Source of the DNA: Bradyrhizobium commune
GTDB taxonomy: Bacteria > Pseudomonadota > Alphaproteobacteria > Rhizobiales > Xanthobacteraceae
Reading direction: 5' to 3'
Assembly (NCBI RefSeq): GCF_015624505.1
Contig: NZ_CP061379.1
Coordinates: 6,138,001 to 6,202,000 of the forward strand
Length of the DNA stretch: 64,000 nucleotides
The translations under genes were made by a program, and so were the position numbers. Below, one piece after another: positions 26,282 through 33,993 of this stretch. Below the pieces are notes generated by a model. It was not told the origin of the DNA, ran no database searches, and saw only the letters and a list, made by a program, of their open reading frames with translations. The stretch's first letter is position 1, and each line of letters opens with the position of its first letter.

Positions 26282-26356
26282 GGGCGCATAGCTCAGCGGG
26301 AGAGCGTTCCCTTCACACGGGAGAGGTCCAAGGTTCGATCCCTTGTGCGCCCACCA
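26282..26356 (+). tRNA. tRNA-Val (anticodon CAC)
   Basis: A full cloverleaf is visible: acceptor arms GGGCGCA and TGCGCCC, D-arm GCTC...GAGC, anticodon stem TTCCC/GGGAG (one G-U pair) with loop TTCACAC giving anticodon CAC, T-arm with GGTTCGATCC, discriminator A and an encoded CCA (26354-26356). It reads valine codon GTG. A GC hairpin with a short A/T-rich tail follows at 26392. Confidence 0.95.
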
Positions 26357-26391
26357 TCCGTCTTCCTGAACCACAGCGGTTGCGACACCTT

Positions 26392-26415
26392 GGCGGCCTT
26401 CGGGGCCGCCTGATC
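26392..26415 (+). terminator. Hairpin after tRNA-Val
   Basis: GGCGGCC and GGCCGCC pair around loop TTCGG. The sequence after it is TGATCAAAAAG, with no real T-run, so termination is plausible but not certain. The 140 bp that follow hold nothing recognisable. Confidence 0.5.
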
Positions 26416-26554
26416 AAAAAGTCGAAAACAACCCCATGCACAGTAGCCGGCGCGAGCCGGATCAATAGGATGCGCTTTTTCCGAAGCGAATTTGACTCGT
26501 CGGGCAAAACAGGAGCATAATGCCATCATTCGGGACGCTGAAGTCGACCCCCGG

Positions 26555-26887
26555 CTAATCGTCACTCTGGTCGCTTGTCCGCCGGCGCAACCGTCGCTCG
26601 ATGACTTCCCCCAGCGGGCGATCGGGCGATTTTCGAAATGCCGTAAGCTTCTTCATCCGACCCTTGCGCAGCGCTTGCGACTGCGCTTCGTCGGCAGCCT
26701 CGTCCACAACGCGCCCCTTTGCGCCGATCAAAGCCTGCCGCACGGAACGGCGCTCGTCCTGATGCGAGAGTTGTTTGCTACGCGGAATGTTCTTTCGGCT
26801 GCTTTTCTGATTCTCTCCATAGGTGTTGCGTCGGTCGTGTTCGTAGCTCAGCCGCTTCTTTTCTTCGGGAGTTTTGACCTTGCTCAC
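26555..26887 (-). CDS. Small basic protein of unknown function
   Basis: A GTG at 26887 with a GGAGG ribosome site five to six bases upstream gives a 110-residue, strongly basic protein (VSKVKTPEEKKRLSYEHDRR at the start, Arg/Lys-rich to the end, LRRRTSDQSDD at the C-terminus). No domain is recognised; charge suggests nucleic-acid association. It starts 31 bp after the Gre-family gene and is probably its operon partner. The longer frame upstream overlaps that gene and lacks a ribosome site. Confidence 0.65.
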   Translation of the reverse strand: MSKVKTPEEKKRLSYEHDRRNTYGENQKSSRKNIPRSKQLSHQDERRSVRQALIGAKGRVVDEAADEAQSQALRKGRMKKLTAFRKSPDRPLGEVIERRLRRRTSDQSDD

Positions 26888-26918
26888 AGATGGCCTCCAA
26901 ATTCGAACGCGCCCATTC

Positions 26919-27401
26919 CTACCCGATCGACAGTATCTCGATCTCCTGCGTGCCCGCGCCCACGACGTCACCCACCGCCTTCCCCATCAGCGACCGCGCC
27001 ACCGGCGAGACGAATGAAATCGAGCCGGCCTTTGGATCGGCTTCGTCCTCGCCGACGATGCGATAGGTCTGCACGCGGCCATCGGCGCGGCTGAACGTCA
27101 CCGTAGAGCCGAAGGCGACAACATCCGTGGACGCCGGATTGGGGACGAGCTGAGCCGTGCGCAGCCGTTCGGTGAGATAGCGGACGTCGCGCAAGGGGAC
27201 TGCCGACTGCCGGCGCTTTTCGTTGACGTCCTCGATGGCCTGCGCGGCCTCATGGGCCTCGCGCGCCTGTTGCAGCTGCGACTGCAACGACTGGAGGCCG
27301 GCTTCCGTCACGAGGTTCGGATGCGGCGAGATCGGACGATCCGGCAACAACGTCTCGGACGCGGTTTCGGCACTCTCTTCCTTGGTGAAGGCGACGCTCA
27401 A
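26919..27401 (-). CDS. GreA/GreB-family elongation factor
   Basis: The TTG at 27401 has AGGA seven bases upstream and gives 160 residues; a longer frame to 27464 would overlap the preceding gene. The N-terminal half is a helical hairpin (LVTEAGLQSLQSQLQQARE and RDVRYLTERLRTAQ), the C-terminal half the Gre/FKBP-like domain (VAFGSTVTFSRADG, YRIVGEDEADPKAGSISFVSPVARSLMGKAVGD). Gre factors stimulate transcript cleavage by stalled RNA polymerase. The hairpin tip lacks the clear acidic pair of canonical GreA, so it may be a Gre-like regulator. Lies between two genes of unknown function. Confidence 0.8.
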   Translation of the reverse strand: MSVAFTKEESAETASETLLPDRPISPHPNLVTEAGLQSLQSQLQQAREAHEAAQAIEDVNEKRRQSAVPLRDVRYLTERLRTAQLVPNPASTDVVAFGSTVTFSRADGRVQTYRIVGEDEADPKAGSISFVSPVARSLMGKAVGDVVGAGTQEIEILSIG

Positions 27402-27444
27402 TGCAAGATCCTGTCGAACTGTTTCGCGTGACGACGCACCACAC

Positions 27445-27909
27445 CTATATATCAAGCTCGACAAAGCGGCGCAGCTTGAAGACGAGATCGGGCATGGCTT
27501 GGCGGAACCGCGTGGCGTTCCGGAACGTGGTCGAGAACGGCGCGAAGGTGATCATCGCGTTCCAGTGCCGATAGCCATAGACCGTCACCGAGGCGCCGGA
27601 TGCCGGAAAGTCCTCGATCTTGCGCAACTCGCCGAGCACGAGATCGGCGATCGCTTCCGCCGGCAGCCGCCGTTTGCCATCCGGCGTCAGCGATTGCGTG
27701 ACCGGCTCGACCGGCTTCGCGGCAGCCGGCGCGGCATTGGACGCATCCTGAGGCTTCGGCGACGCCGCCGCCGGTTCCGGCTTGCTTGTCGGCGCTGCCT
27801 GTACGAATTCGGCGAGCAGAGGTGGCTCAACGGCATCTGCGCGCTTGCCGCCTCCCAGGATGCTGCCGATCATCGCGACCAGGCCGGCATCCTTTGCGTC
27901 GTCACTCAT
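27445..27909 (-). CDS. Hypothetical protein, Ala/Pro-rich linker
   Basis: The 154-residue protein has a short N-terminal segment (LVAMIGSILGGGKR), a low-complexity Ala/Pro linker (about 35-75) and a conserved-looking C-terminal domain (about 78-154, TPDGKRRLPAEAIADLVLGEL ending VFKLRRFVELDI). No family recognised. It precedes the Gre-family gene by 43 bp on the same strand and may share its transcript. A repeat element lies just upstream at 27937. Confidence 0.6.
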   Translation of the reverse strand: MSDDAKDAGLVAMIGSILGGGKRADAVEPPLLAEFVQAAPTSKPEPAAASPKPQDASNAAPAAAKPVEPVTQSLTPDGKRRLPAEAIADLVLGELRKIEDFPASGASVTVYGYRHWNAMITFAPFSTTFRNATRFRQAMPDLVFKLRRFVELDI

Positions 27910-27936
27910 GACTCACCCCCCGGGCTTTGGCCTAGT

Positions 27937-28003
27937 CTAACGCGCGATGAGATCGGGGCAAATCGTCATCGCGCTTAAGGTTATTGTTCGAGCATGATCT
28001 CCG
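27937..28003. repeat. Dispersed palindromic repeat, decayed copy C
   Basis: Contains CTAACGCGCGATGAGAT, then TCATCGCGCTTAAGGTTATTG and GAGCATGATCT, matching in order the elements at 36477-36577 (inverse orientation) and 48678-48772. The second hairpin is lost here. It lies upstream of the 154-residue unknown gene. Confidence 0.55.
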
Positions 28004-28059
28004 CGCACGGGCGGCTTGCGGTCCGATCACAATGGGGGTTTGCAGCCAAGCGCAGAAAC

Positions 28060-28377
28060 CTATTCGAACGCGCTGCGAGCAGCCGCCCAAGGCGCGCGCA
28101 AGGTGAGGCCGTGCCAATAAGCCGCGAGCAGAATCGCCGCGCAGCATAGGGCGTTCAAGGCGAAGCAGGCTGCCAACCAGTAATCGGAGCGATTGACGAT
28201 CGCGTATGCGACAGTCGAGACGTTGGCAACGAAGAACAGCCCCCACGTCGTTCCGGAGATCGCCGAGGCTCCGTGTCGGTGGGTGAAGGCTTTATAGATC
28301 TGCGGAACGTAGGCGACGACCCGGATTGCGTTACACGCCGCAAACATCGTCATGGTGATATCCTCGACATGCATCAT
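28060..28377 (-). CDS. Small PQ-loop/SemiSWEET-like membrane protein
   Basis: With a start at the ATG at 28377 (the frame is open to 28413) the protein has about 105 residues and three membrane helices. The first helix ends RVVAYVPQIYKAFTHRHGAS, containing the Pro-Gln pair typical of PQ-loop/SemiSWEET transporters, followed by SGTTWGLFFVANVSTVAYA. These proteins form dimers that move sugars or amino acids. The resemblance is in the motif and topology only. It stands alone upstream of the TctC-type gene. Confidence 0.55.
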   Translation of the reverse strand: MMHVEDITMTMFAACNAIRVVAYVPQIYKAFTHRHGASAISGTTWGLFFVANVSTVAYAIVNRSDYWLAACFALNALCCAAILLAAYWHGLTLRAPWAAARSAFE

Positions 28378-28467
28378 TTGATCTCCACTGCCGCTCCGAT
28401 CTTGTCGGCGCACCCATGCGACCGGGCAATCCGCACGACCACCCGACAGCCAGGCCTCAAAAGCCAG

Positions 28468-29454
28468 CTATTCAGCCCTCATCCTGGAATCACGCACGAT
28501 GCGCTGGTACTCGTCACGCTGGCGATGGAGAAATGTCGCGAAATCCGCACCACACAGCACAGCCGGATGGAGCTCCAGTGCGGCAAGCCGCGCCTCCATG
28601 TCGGGCGCCTGCATCACTGCCCTCAGCCAGGTTTCGAGCTGCGCGATCCTGTCCTGAGCGGTCCGGGCCGGCACCACGATGCCGAACCAGACGTTTTCTT
28701 CCTCGTAGTCCGCAAAGCCCAACTCGGCGATTGTCGGAATGTCCGGCGCAGAGCTGGCCCGCATTCGCGACGCGATGGCCAGGGCCCTCAGCTGCCCCGA
28801 TCGGATCTGCTCCATCGCGGACGGGTAGTTTGCAAACACGGAGGTGACATGGCCGCCCAGCAACGCAGTGACGGCGGGAGCAGCACCGGTGAAAGGGACC
28901 TCGATCATCTCGATGTTCGCCGCACGCTTGAGCTTCTCAAAGCCGACATGCTGGCTCGTGCCGGGACCCTGGAAGGCCATCGTCAGCTCAGCAGGCCGGG
29001 CGCGCGCCGCACTGACGAGATCAGGCAATGAGCGATAGGGCGACGTGCTGTTCACCGCGATGACGTTCGGAGACTGGGTGAGCAGGCACACCGGCTCGAA
29101 ACTCGTCAGCGGGTCATAGTTCAGCGCTTTCAGGGCCGGATTGATCACAAAGGAATTTGCCACGAGGAGCAGTGTTTTTCCGTCCGGCACCGCCCGCGAG
29201 ACGGCGTCCGTTGCAATGGCCGTACCCGCCCCCGCGTGGTTTTCGACGACTGTCGTGAGCCCATTTGCGCGGCCGATCTGCTCCGCCACCAAGCGTGCGA
29301 GCGTGTCCGCGCCGCCGCCCGGCGGAAAAGGAACGACAATCCTGACCGTCTGCGCGCGGGCGGTCGGTCCCGCAAAAGCAACAGGCAACGCGACGGCCGT
29401 CATGAGTGCGGCGCGGGCAGCGATACCCAGAAATCGTTGATGCAAGAGATGCAC
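28468..29454 (-). CDS. TctC/Bug-type tripartite transporter binding protein
   Basis: The 328-residue protein has a signal peptide (1-34, ending ARAQ) and the Bug signature beginning TVRIVVPFPPGGGADTLARLVA, then NHAGAGT and, further on, MAFQGPGTSQHVGFEKLKR and YEEENVWFGIVVPA. Such periplasmic proteins bind carboxylates for tripartite tricarboxylate transporters. No TctA or TctB gene is nearby, which is common for Bug proteins. A LysR gene is transcribed divergently from the adjacent 107-bp region, so it likely controls this gene. Confidence 0.88.
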   Translation of the reverse strand: MHLLHQRFLGIAARAALMTAVALPVAFAGPTARAQTVRIVVPFPPGGGADTLARLVAEQIGRANGLTTVVENHAGAGTAIATDAVSRAVPDGKTLLLVANSFVINPALKALNYDPLTSFEPVCLLTQSPNVIAVNSTSPYRSLPDLVSAARARPAELTMAFQGPGTSQHVGFEKLKRAANIEMIEVPFTGAAPAVTALLGGHVTSVFANYPSAMEQIRSGQLRALAIASRMRASSAPDIPTIAELGFADYEEENVWFGIVVPARTAQDRIAQLETWLRAVMQAPDMEARLAALELHPAVLCGADFATFLHRQRDEYQRIVRDSRMRAE

Positions 29455-29528
29455 AGAACTCTCCTCTCACTCGCTTCTGTTCGAGAAGGGTAGCCGGGAA
29501 GGGCATAGCGGGATAATAATATGATTTG

Positions 29529-29552
29529 ATATCGATATAGCGGCTTTGCTAT
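29529..29552. promoter_or_regulatory. Dyad elements in LysR/TctC intergenic region
   Basis: Palindrome ATATCGATAT at 29529-29538 overlaps ATAGC-N6-GCTAT at 29537-29552, just before the LysR ribosome site and within the divergent promoter region. They are candidate sites for the LysR protein. Dyad symmetry is seen; function is inferred. Confidence 0.4.
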
Positions 29553-29561
29553 GGAGCGAAA

Positions 29562-30506
29562 ATGCATCCCAACGACCGCATCGGACGCGAGCTCAAGCTG
29601 CAGAACCTGCACGTGTTCATGACCGTGGTCGAGACGGGCAGCATGAGCGGCGCAGCGAAGCGGCTCAACACCGTTCAGCCTGCGGTCTCGCGGTCCGTTG
29701 CGGAGCTGGAGCGCGCATTTGGCGTGCGCCTGCTCGACCGTCATCGCCAGGGTGTCACGCCCACGGAATACGGCCGCGCCCTGCTCGATTGCAGCATGGC
29801 TGCATTCGATGATCTTCGTCGCGGGGTGCGCGACATCGAATCGCTGGCCGACCCCGACGCCGGAGAGGTCCGGATCGGATGCAGCCCGCTCCTCGCAGCA
29901 ACCTATGTACCGACCGTCGTCGATCGGATCTCTCGCCGAAAGCCGCGCATCGTCATCGAATTGATTACCGGCTACAACGAGGCGCTCCAGGGCGAGTTGC
30001 GCGAGCGGAAGATCGACCTCTGGATCGCGCGAGCGTTCGGCCGTGTCCGGGATGCGCGGCTCAATCACGAACATCTGTTCGACGACCACTACGCCGTCGT
30101 CGTCGGCTCGCGAAGCCCCTGGATCCGCCGACGCAAGGTCGCGCTCGCCGATCTCGTCGACGAGGCATGGACGCTGCCTCCGCTGGACAGCATGATCGGA
30201 TCACATCTTGCGGAGGTTTTTCGCGCTAGCGGCCTCGAGCGGCCCCGCACGACTCTTGTCACGCTCGCGCCCGAGACTAGGTTTGGGCTGGTGGCAACCG
30301 GCCGCTTCATCACGATGATGCCGGTCTCGGCCTTGCGATTTCCGGTTCAGAGACACGAGCTCCGGGCGCTTCCAATCGAACTGCCGCTCGCGGCCGTGCC
30401 TGTCAATATAGTGACCCTCAAGCATCGTCTGTTGAACCCGACTGCTCACCTTTTCATTGAGCACGCCCGCGAGGTTGCCAAGCCATTGGTAGGAGCAATC
30501 AGATAG
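29562..30506 (+). CDS. LysR-family transcriptional regulator
   Basis: The 314-residue protein has the LysR helix-turn-helix at the start (MTVVETGSMSGAAKRLNTVQ, then AVSRSVAELERAFGVRLLDRH) and a periplasmic-binding-like effector domain after residue 95. The ATG has GGAG five bases upstream. It is transcribed away from the TctC-type gene and is expected to regulate it. The effector is probably a small carboxylate, by analogy (inference). Confidence 0.87.
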   Translation: MHPNDRIGRELKLQNLHVFMTVVETGSMSGAAKRLNTVQPAVSRSVAELERAFGVRLLDRHRQGVTPTEYGRALLDCSMAAFDDLRRGVRDIESLADPDAGEVRIGCSPLLAATYVPTVVDRISRRKPRIVIELITGYNEALQGELRERKIDLWIARAFGRVRDARLNHEHLFDDHYAVVVGSRSPWIRRRKVALADLVDEAWTLPPLDSMIGSHLAEVFRASGLERPRTTLVTLAPETRFGLVATGRFITMMPVSALRFPVQRHELRALPIELPLAAVPVNIVTLKHRLLNPTAHLFIEHAREVAKPLVGAIR

Positions 30507-30583
30507 ACGCGGCGATCATATCTCCGCTTGCGTACTCATGAGTCCGCGCCCCAGGCCGCCACAAGGCGCGTCAGTCGGATCCG

Positions 30584-30958
30584 TCACTTCTTCTCGAACG
30601 GAACGTATTGCTGATACTCCTTCGGCACGGAGCTGCGATAGCGTTCAGGAACGGTGTTGGTATCCATCGAATGTTGCAGCTCCTGCTGCGACATCGCCTT
30701 CGGCATCTTCTTCGCCGGCTTCTTCTCGGCGCTCTTCTTCTTCGCGCCGGTCGACGGGTTGGTCGTGTCGGTGGTTGCGCCCGGCGTGGTCGTGGCCGTC
30801 GGCGTGGAGGTTGCAGCCGGCGGTGTCGTCGCGGCCGGCGTGGACGTCGCAGCGGGCGGCGTGCTGTCCGCGGCCGGCGCGCTCTGCGCCTGCACGAGCG
30901 ATGTTTGCATGATCAGCGCCAGTGCTGCGGTTGCAGCCAGCCAATATGTTTTTTGCAT
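30584..30958 (-). CDS. Exported Thr/Pro/Ala-rich small protein
   Basis: The ATG at 30958 has GGAG eight bases upstream and gives 124 residues: signal peptide (MQKTYWLAATAALALIMQTS, cleavage after VQAQ), a low-complexity Pro/Ala/Thr region (about 25-70), a Lys-rich patch (KKKSAEKKPAKKMPK), and a C-terminal part ending YQQYVPFEKK. It is likely periplasmic or cell-wall associated. No family recognised. The upstream part of the longer frame is not supported. Confidence 0.6.
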   Translation of the reverse strand: MQKTYWLAATAALALIMQTSLVQAQSAPAADSTPPAATSTPAATTPPAATSTPTATTTPGATTDTTNPSTGAKKKSAEKKPAKKMPKAMSQQELQHSMDTNTVPERYRSSVPKEYQQYVPFEKK

Positions 30959-31170
30959 CTTAAATCTCCAAAATGCCTGATCTTCAATGAGACAAGCGTA
31001 GTCCCGCGGGATCGGCGCGTGCAAGTCCGTTGACGATAGGCTGAAACCCGCCGTCGAATTGTGGCCGAGATCACATAGCCCGCGGCGGCTTGCTTCATCA
31101 TACACGCATGTCGGACGCACCGCTGACTGCGAACACCAAGACGGGCACGACAACGTGTCGGCCGCGGCCC

Positions 31171-31195
31171 GGAACAGGCGGGCCCGGCCGGGGTT
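31171..31195 (+). promoter_or_regulatory. Candidate EcfG-type promoter before DUF3551 gene
   Basis: GGAAC at 31171-31175 and GGTT at 31192-31195 with a 16-base spacer resemble the general-stress promoter of alphaproteobacteria (GGAAC-N16/17-CGTT). It lies 31 bases before the DUF3551 start, a good distance. One mismatch in the -10. Confidence 0.35.
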
Positions 31196-31225
31196 CCACA
31201 TTCATTGTTCTCGAAGGAGACTGAC

Positions 31226-31459
31226 ATGCGTCGCACCATCCTCACTCTCGCATCGCTTGCCGCGCTGACCGTCGCGGCATTTCCGGCGGCCCAGGCTCAC
31301 GCCGGCAACGACAGATACTGCCTGCAAGGCCGCATCTGGGGTTATCCCGGCAATTGCCAGTTCGCGAGCTATCAGCAATGTCTGGCGACGGCCTCCGGCA
31401 CGTCGGCCTATTGCGGCGTCAATCCGCGCTACGCGTTCTCGCAGCCGCGCGACTATTGA
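31226..31459 (+). CDS. DUF3551 small exported protein
   Basis: Starting at 31226 (AAGGAG six bases upstream) the 77-residue protein has a signal peptide (cleavage after AAQAHA) and a mature domain with YCLQGRIWGYPGNC, CLATASGTSAYC and GVNPRYAF, the Cys-rich DUF3551 signature common in Bradyrhizobium. Four cysteines suggest two disulfides in the periplasm. Function unknown. A possible EcfG-type promoter stands upstream. Confidence 0.82.
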   Translation: MRRTILTLASLAALTVAAFPAAQAHAGNDRYCLQGRIWGYPGNCQFASYQQCLATASGTSAYCGVNPRYAFSQPRDY

Positions 31460-31891
31460 TGCCGTGGCGGCGTGCCGCCAGGCTGTGCGGAAACGCCGGC
31501 GCCTCGTTCAGCGCGGCGCCGGTCACCCGCCCAGATCGCGCATGATCCATCGCGCGGTCGTACAGCGAGGTTTAAGGGGGCATTCCCCGCAATCTCGCGA
31601 CAAACAGAAGACACTTGTGGGTGCGACCGAGGAGTGCAGACAGCGTTTGATGCTGGACCTGAGAGCGTTCCGAACGTCGACGCGAGGTCGTCAATCCTGA
31701 TGTGTCTTGCGGCGCGGCTTGTTGACAATGATAACCTGGGCGATAGATGATCCGATCCAGAGCGCTATGGGGCGCCACCGGTCCGCGGCAAGGGAGCTGG
31801 CTCCCGCCCATATTGAAATGATCTGATCGTTTCACGCCCCTTCTTCCGGCCTGTTTCAGCGGACGCCAGGCGATACGGAAGGAAGGTCGTC
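31460..31891. other. Intergenic region, no gene recognised
   Basis: Short frames cross this gap without ribosome sites. TTGACA at 31722 could be a -35 for the ankyrin gene, but no matching -10 is clear. No repeat or RNA structure was recognised. Confidence 0.35.
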
Positions 31892-33574
31892 ATGAGCCGC
31901 AAGCTTACTGCACGTTCGACTCTCGAGATCCTCAAGAAAGAAGCCAAGCGCTGGCTGAAGGCGCTACGGGCTGGCGATGCGGGGGCGCATCGCCGACTGC
32001 TCGCGGCCACGCCAGCGGCCCCCGCCGAGCCGGGCCTGCGCGACGTCCAGCTCGCCCTGGCACACGAGCACGGCCTGCCCGGGTGGGCGGCGCTCTGTCA
32101 GGCGCTGGAGGACAACCGGCGCACTCATGCCGAAAGAGTTGAACTCGTCTTGCGTTCGGCCGACTGGGCGGGCGACCGTGCCAGCGCCGCGCGCCTCCTG
32201 GCCCGTTGGCCGGAGATTGGCCAGGACAGCCTCTACGCCGCAGCGGCCACCGGCAACCTGGCGGAGGTCGAGCGGCGGTTGGCTGCCGATCCCGCCGCCG
32301 CCAACCGCAAGGGTGGTCCGCTGTGTCGCGAACCCTTGCTCTATCTGGCCTATTCGAATCTGCCCGGCGAGGCGTCCAGCTTAGAGATCGCGCGGCGGCT
32401 GTTGGACCACGGTGCTGATCCCAACGCCCGCTGGATTGGACCCTGGGGCGAGCCAGCCTTCACCGCTGTGACAGGCCCGATCGGCCAGGGCGAAGGCGAC
32501 CAGCCGCCGCATCCGCAGGCGAAGGATCTCGTCGCCCTGCTGATCGAGCGCGGCGCCGACCCCTTTGACCCGCAGGCGCTCTACAACACCTCCATCACCC
32601 GCGACGACACCGACTGGCTGGATTTTCTCTGGGCCCAGTCGGAGTGGCATGGGCGGCTTGACGCATGGCGCGTGGTTCCTGAGGCCGTCATCGGAGGCAG
32701 CGTCCCGCTGAACGCGCTCGACTACCTGCTCGGCAACGCAACGGCCTTCAACCACATCAGGCGGGCGGAATGGCTGCTGGCGAATGGCGCCGACCCAAAC
32801 AGCCTGAATTCCTATTCCAGACGCCCCCAGCGTGAGGAGGCGTTGATCCACGGCCACGCCGAGATGGCGAAGCTGCTCGAACACTTTGGCGCCGAAACGA
32901 CGACGCTGGAGGGACCATCCGCCTTTCGCGCCGCATGCATGCGCCTCGACCGCGAGGCGGCGCGCGCGCTCGCGACGAGTCGACCTGCGTGTCTCCATGA
33001 GCCGGAGCCGATGCTGACGTCGGCCCGCGCGGGTCGGGCCGACGTCGTGGCTCTGCTGCTGGAACTGGGCGTGGACGTCGACGTTGCCGACGAAATCCAG
33101 CAACGCGGGCTGCAAGTCGCCGTCGCGGGCGGGTCGCTGGAGGTGGTCAAGCTGCTGGTCGCCCATGGTGCCGATATCGACCGTCCCACGACGAGTATTG
33201 GCGGCGGCGCGATGGGATATGCAGCCCATTTCGATCGGCGCGAAATCGCGACCTTTCTGGCGCCACTGAGCCGCGATGTGCACAACCTGACCTATCTCGG
33301 CTTCAAAGGTCGGCTCGCCGAGCTGTTCGCAACCGATCCCAGCCTCGTCAACGTCCGCCATGACCGAATGGGATGCACGCCGCTCTTCGTGTTACCGGCC
33401 AACGACGAGGACGCGATGGAGATGGCTACCTTCCTGCTCGATCACGGCGCGGACCCGAATATCCGGGACTCGATGGACGGTCTGACGGCTGAAGAAGGTT
33501 TGAGGAAGCACGGGCTGATTGAGCTCGCCGATTTCCTGCACAGCCGACACGCCAAAGGCAACGGCGGGACATGA
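31892..33574 (+). CDS. Ankyrin-repeat protein
   Basis: The 560-residue protein, with GGAAGG upstream of the ATG, begins with a 90-residue helical segment (MSRKLTARSTLEILKKEAKR and GLPGWAALCQAL) and continues as degenerate ankyrin repeats; the clearest are ARRLLDHGADPNARW, LLIERGADPFD, EWLLANGADPNSL, KLLVAHGADIDRP and FLLDHGADPNIRD. No signal peptide is seen. Ankyrin repeats mediate protein binding; partners are unknown. The N-terminal segment recalls the start of other bacterial ankyrin proteins that begin with a helical motif of unknown role. Confidence 0.82.
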   Translation: MSRKLTARSTLEILKKEAKRWLKALRAGDAGAHRRLLAATPAAPAEPGLRDVQLALAHEHGLPGWAALCQALEDNRRTHAERVELVLRSADWAGDRASAARLLARWPEIGQDSLYAAAATGNLAEVERRLAADPAAANRKGGPLCREPLLYLAYSNLPGEASSLEIARRLLDHGADPNARWIGPWGEPAFTAVTGPIGQGEGDQPPHPQAKDLVALLIERGADPFDPQALYNTSITRDDTDWLDFLWAQSEWHGRLDAWRVVPEAVIGGSVPLNALDYLLGNATAFNHIRRAEWLLANGADPNSLNSYSRRPQREEALIHGHAEMAKLLEHFGAETTTLEGPSAFRAACMRLDREAARALATSRPACLHEPEPMLTSARAGRADVVALLLELGVDVDVADEIQQRGLQVAVAGGSLEVVKLLVAHGADIDRPTTSIGGGAMGYAAHFDRREIATFLAPLSRDVHNLTYLGFKGRLAELFATDPSLVNVRHDRMGCTPLFVLPANDEDAMEMATFLLDHGADPNIRDSMDGLTAEEGLRKHGLIELADFLHSRHAKGNGGT

Positions 33575-33993
33575 GCTGATAACGCGACCAACCTTTTGGG
33601 TGGCGATCGATCACTCAGCAACCAACGATCGCACACGATTGCCGCATTGGGCAAGATTTCGCACTGCCCGGCTTCACGCCGCCACAATTTTTACGCGAAC
33701 ACGATATTCGTGACGACAAGCGCTTCGCCGATTAGGTCGGCGAAGCTGACATTCACGCAAAGCAGCCGACATCGATGACGAGAATGTTATTCGACGCGGC
33801 TGGGGGAAAAATTTGCAAAGCGCATCCGTAGCTTGTTTGCGCCTCCTGCTTCCGGAACAGCATCAACGCCGCGCGACGTGTGATCTGGCGCCTTGTGGCG
33901 CCGGAATGCGCGATCTAGCCTCGCCTGCATATTTTATGACGAACAACTTTAGCTTTAGTCGTTTCCCATCGTAACTTTTCAAGGAGGTCATTT
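33575..33993. other. Intergenic region, AT-richer, no gene
   Basis: No coding frame is supported. The sequence becomes AT-rich near 33750-33975, which probably includes the promoter of the haem peroxidase gene; the AAGGAGG ribosome site is at its 3' end. No repeat or known RNA was recognised. Confidence 0.4.

Noticed and set aside
24698..26374. A 558-residue minus-strand frame reaching through the tRNA-Val gene
   Set aside because: It is antisense to the coiled-coil protein and begins in the complement of the tRNA (AHKGSNLGPLPCEGN-type sequence), a known kind of spurious prediction.
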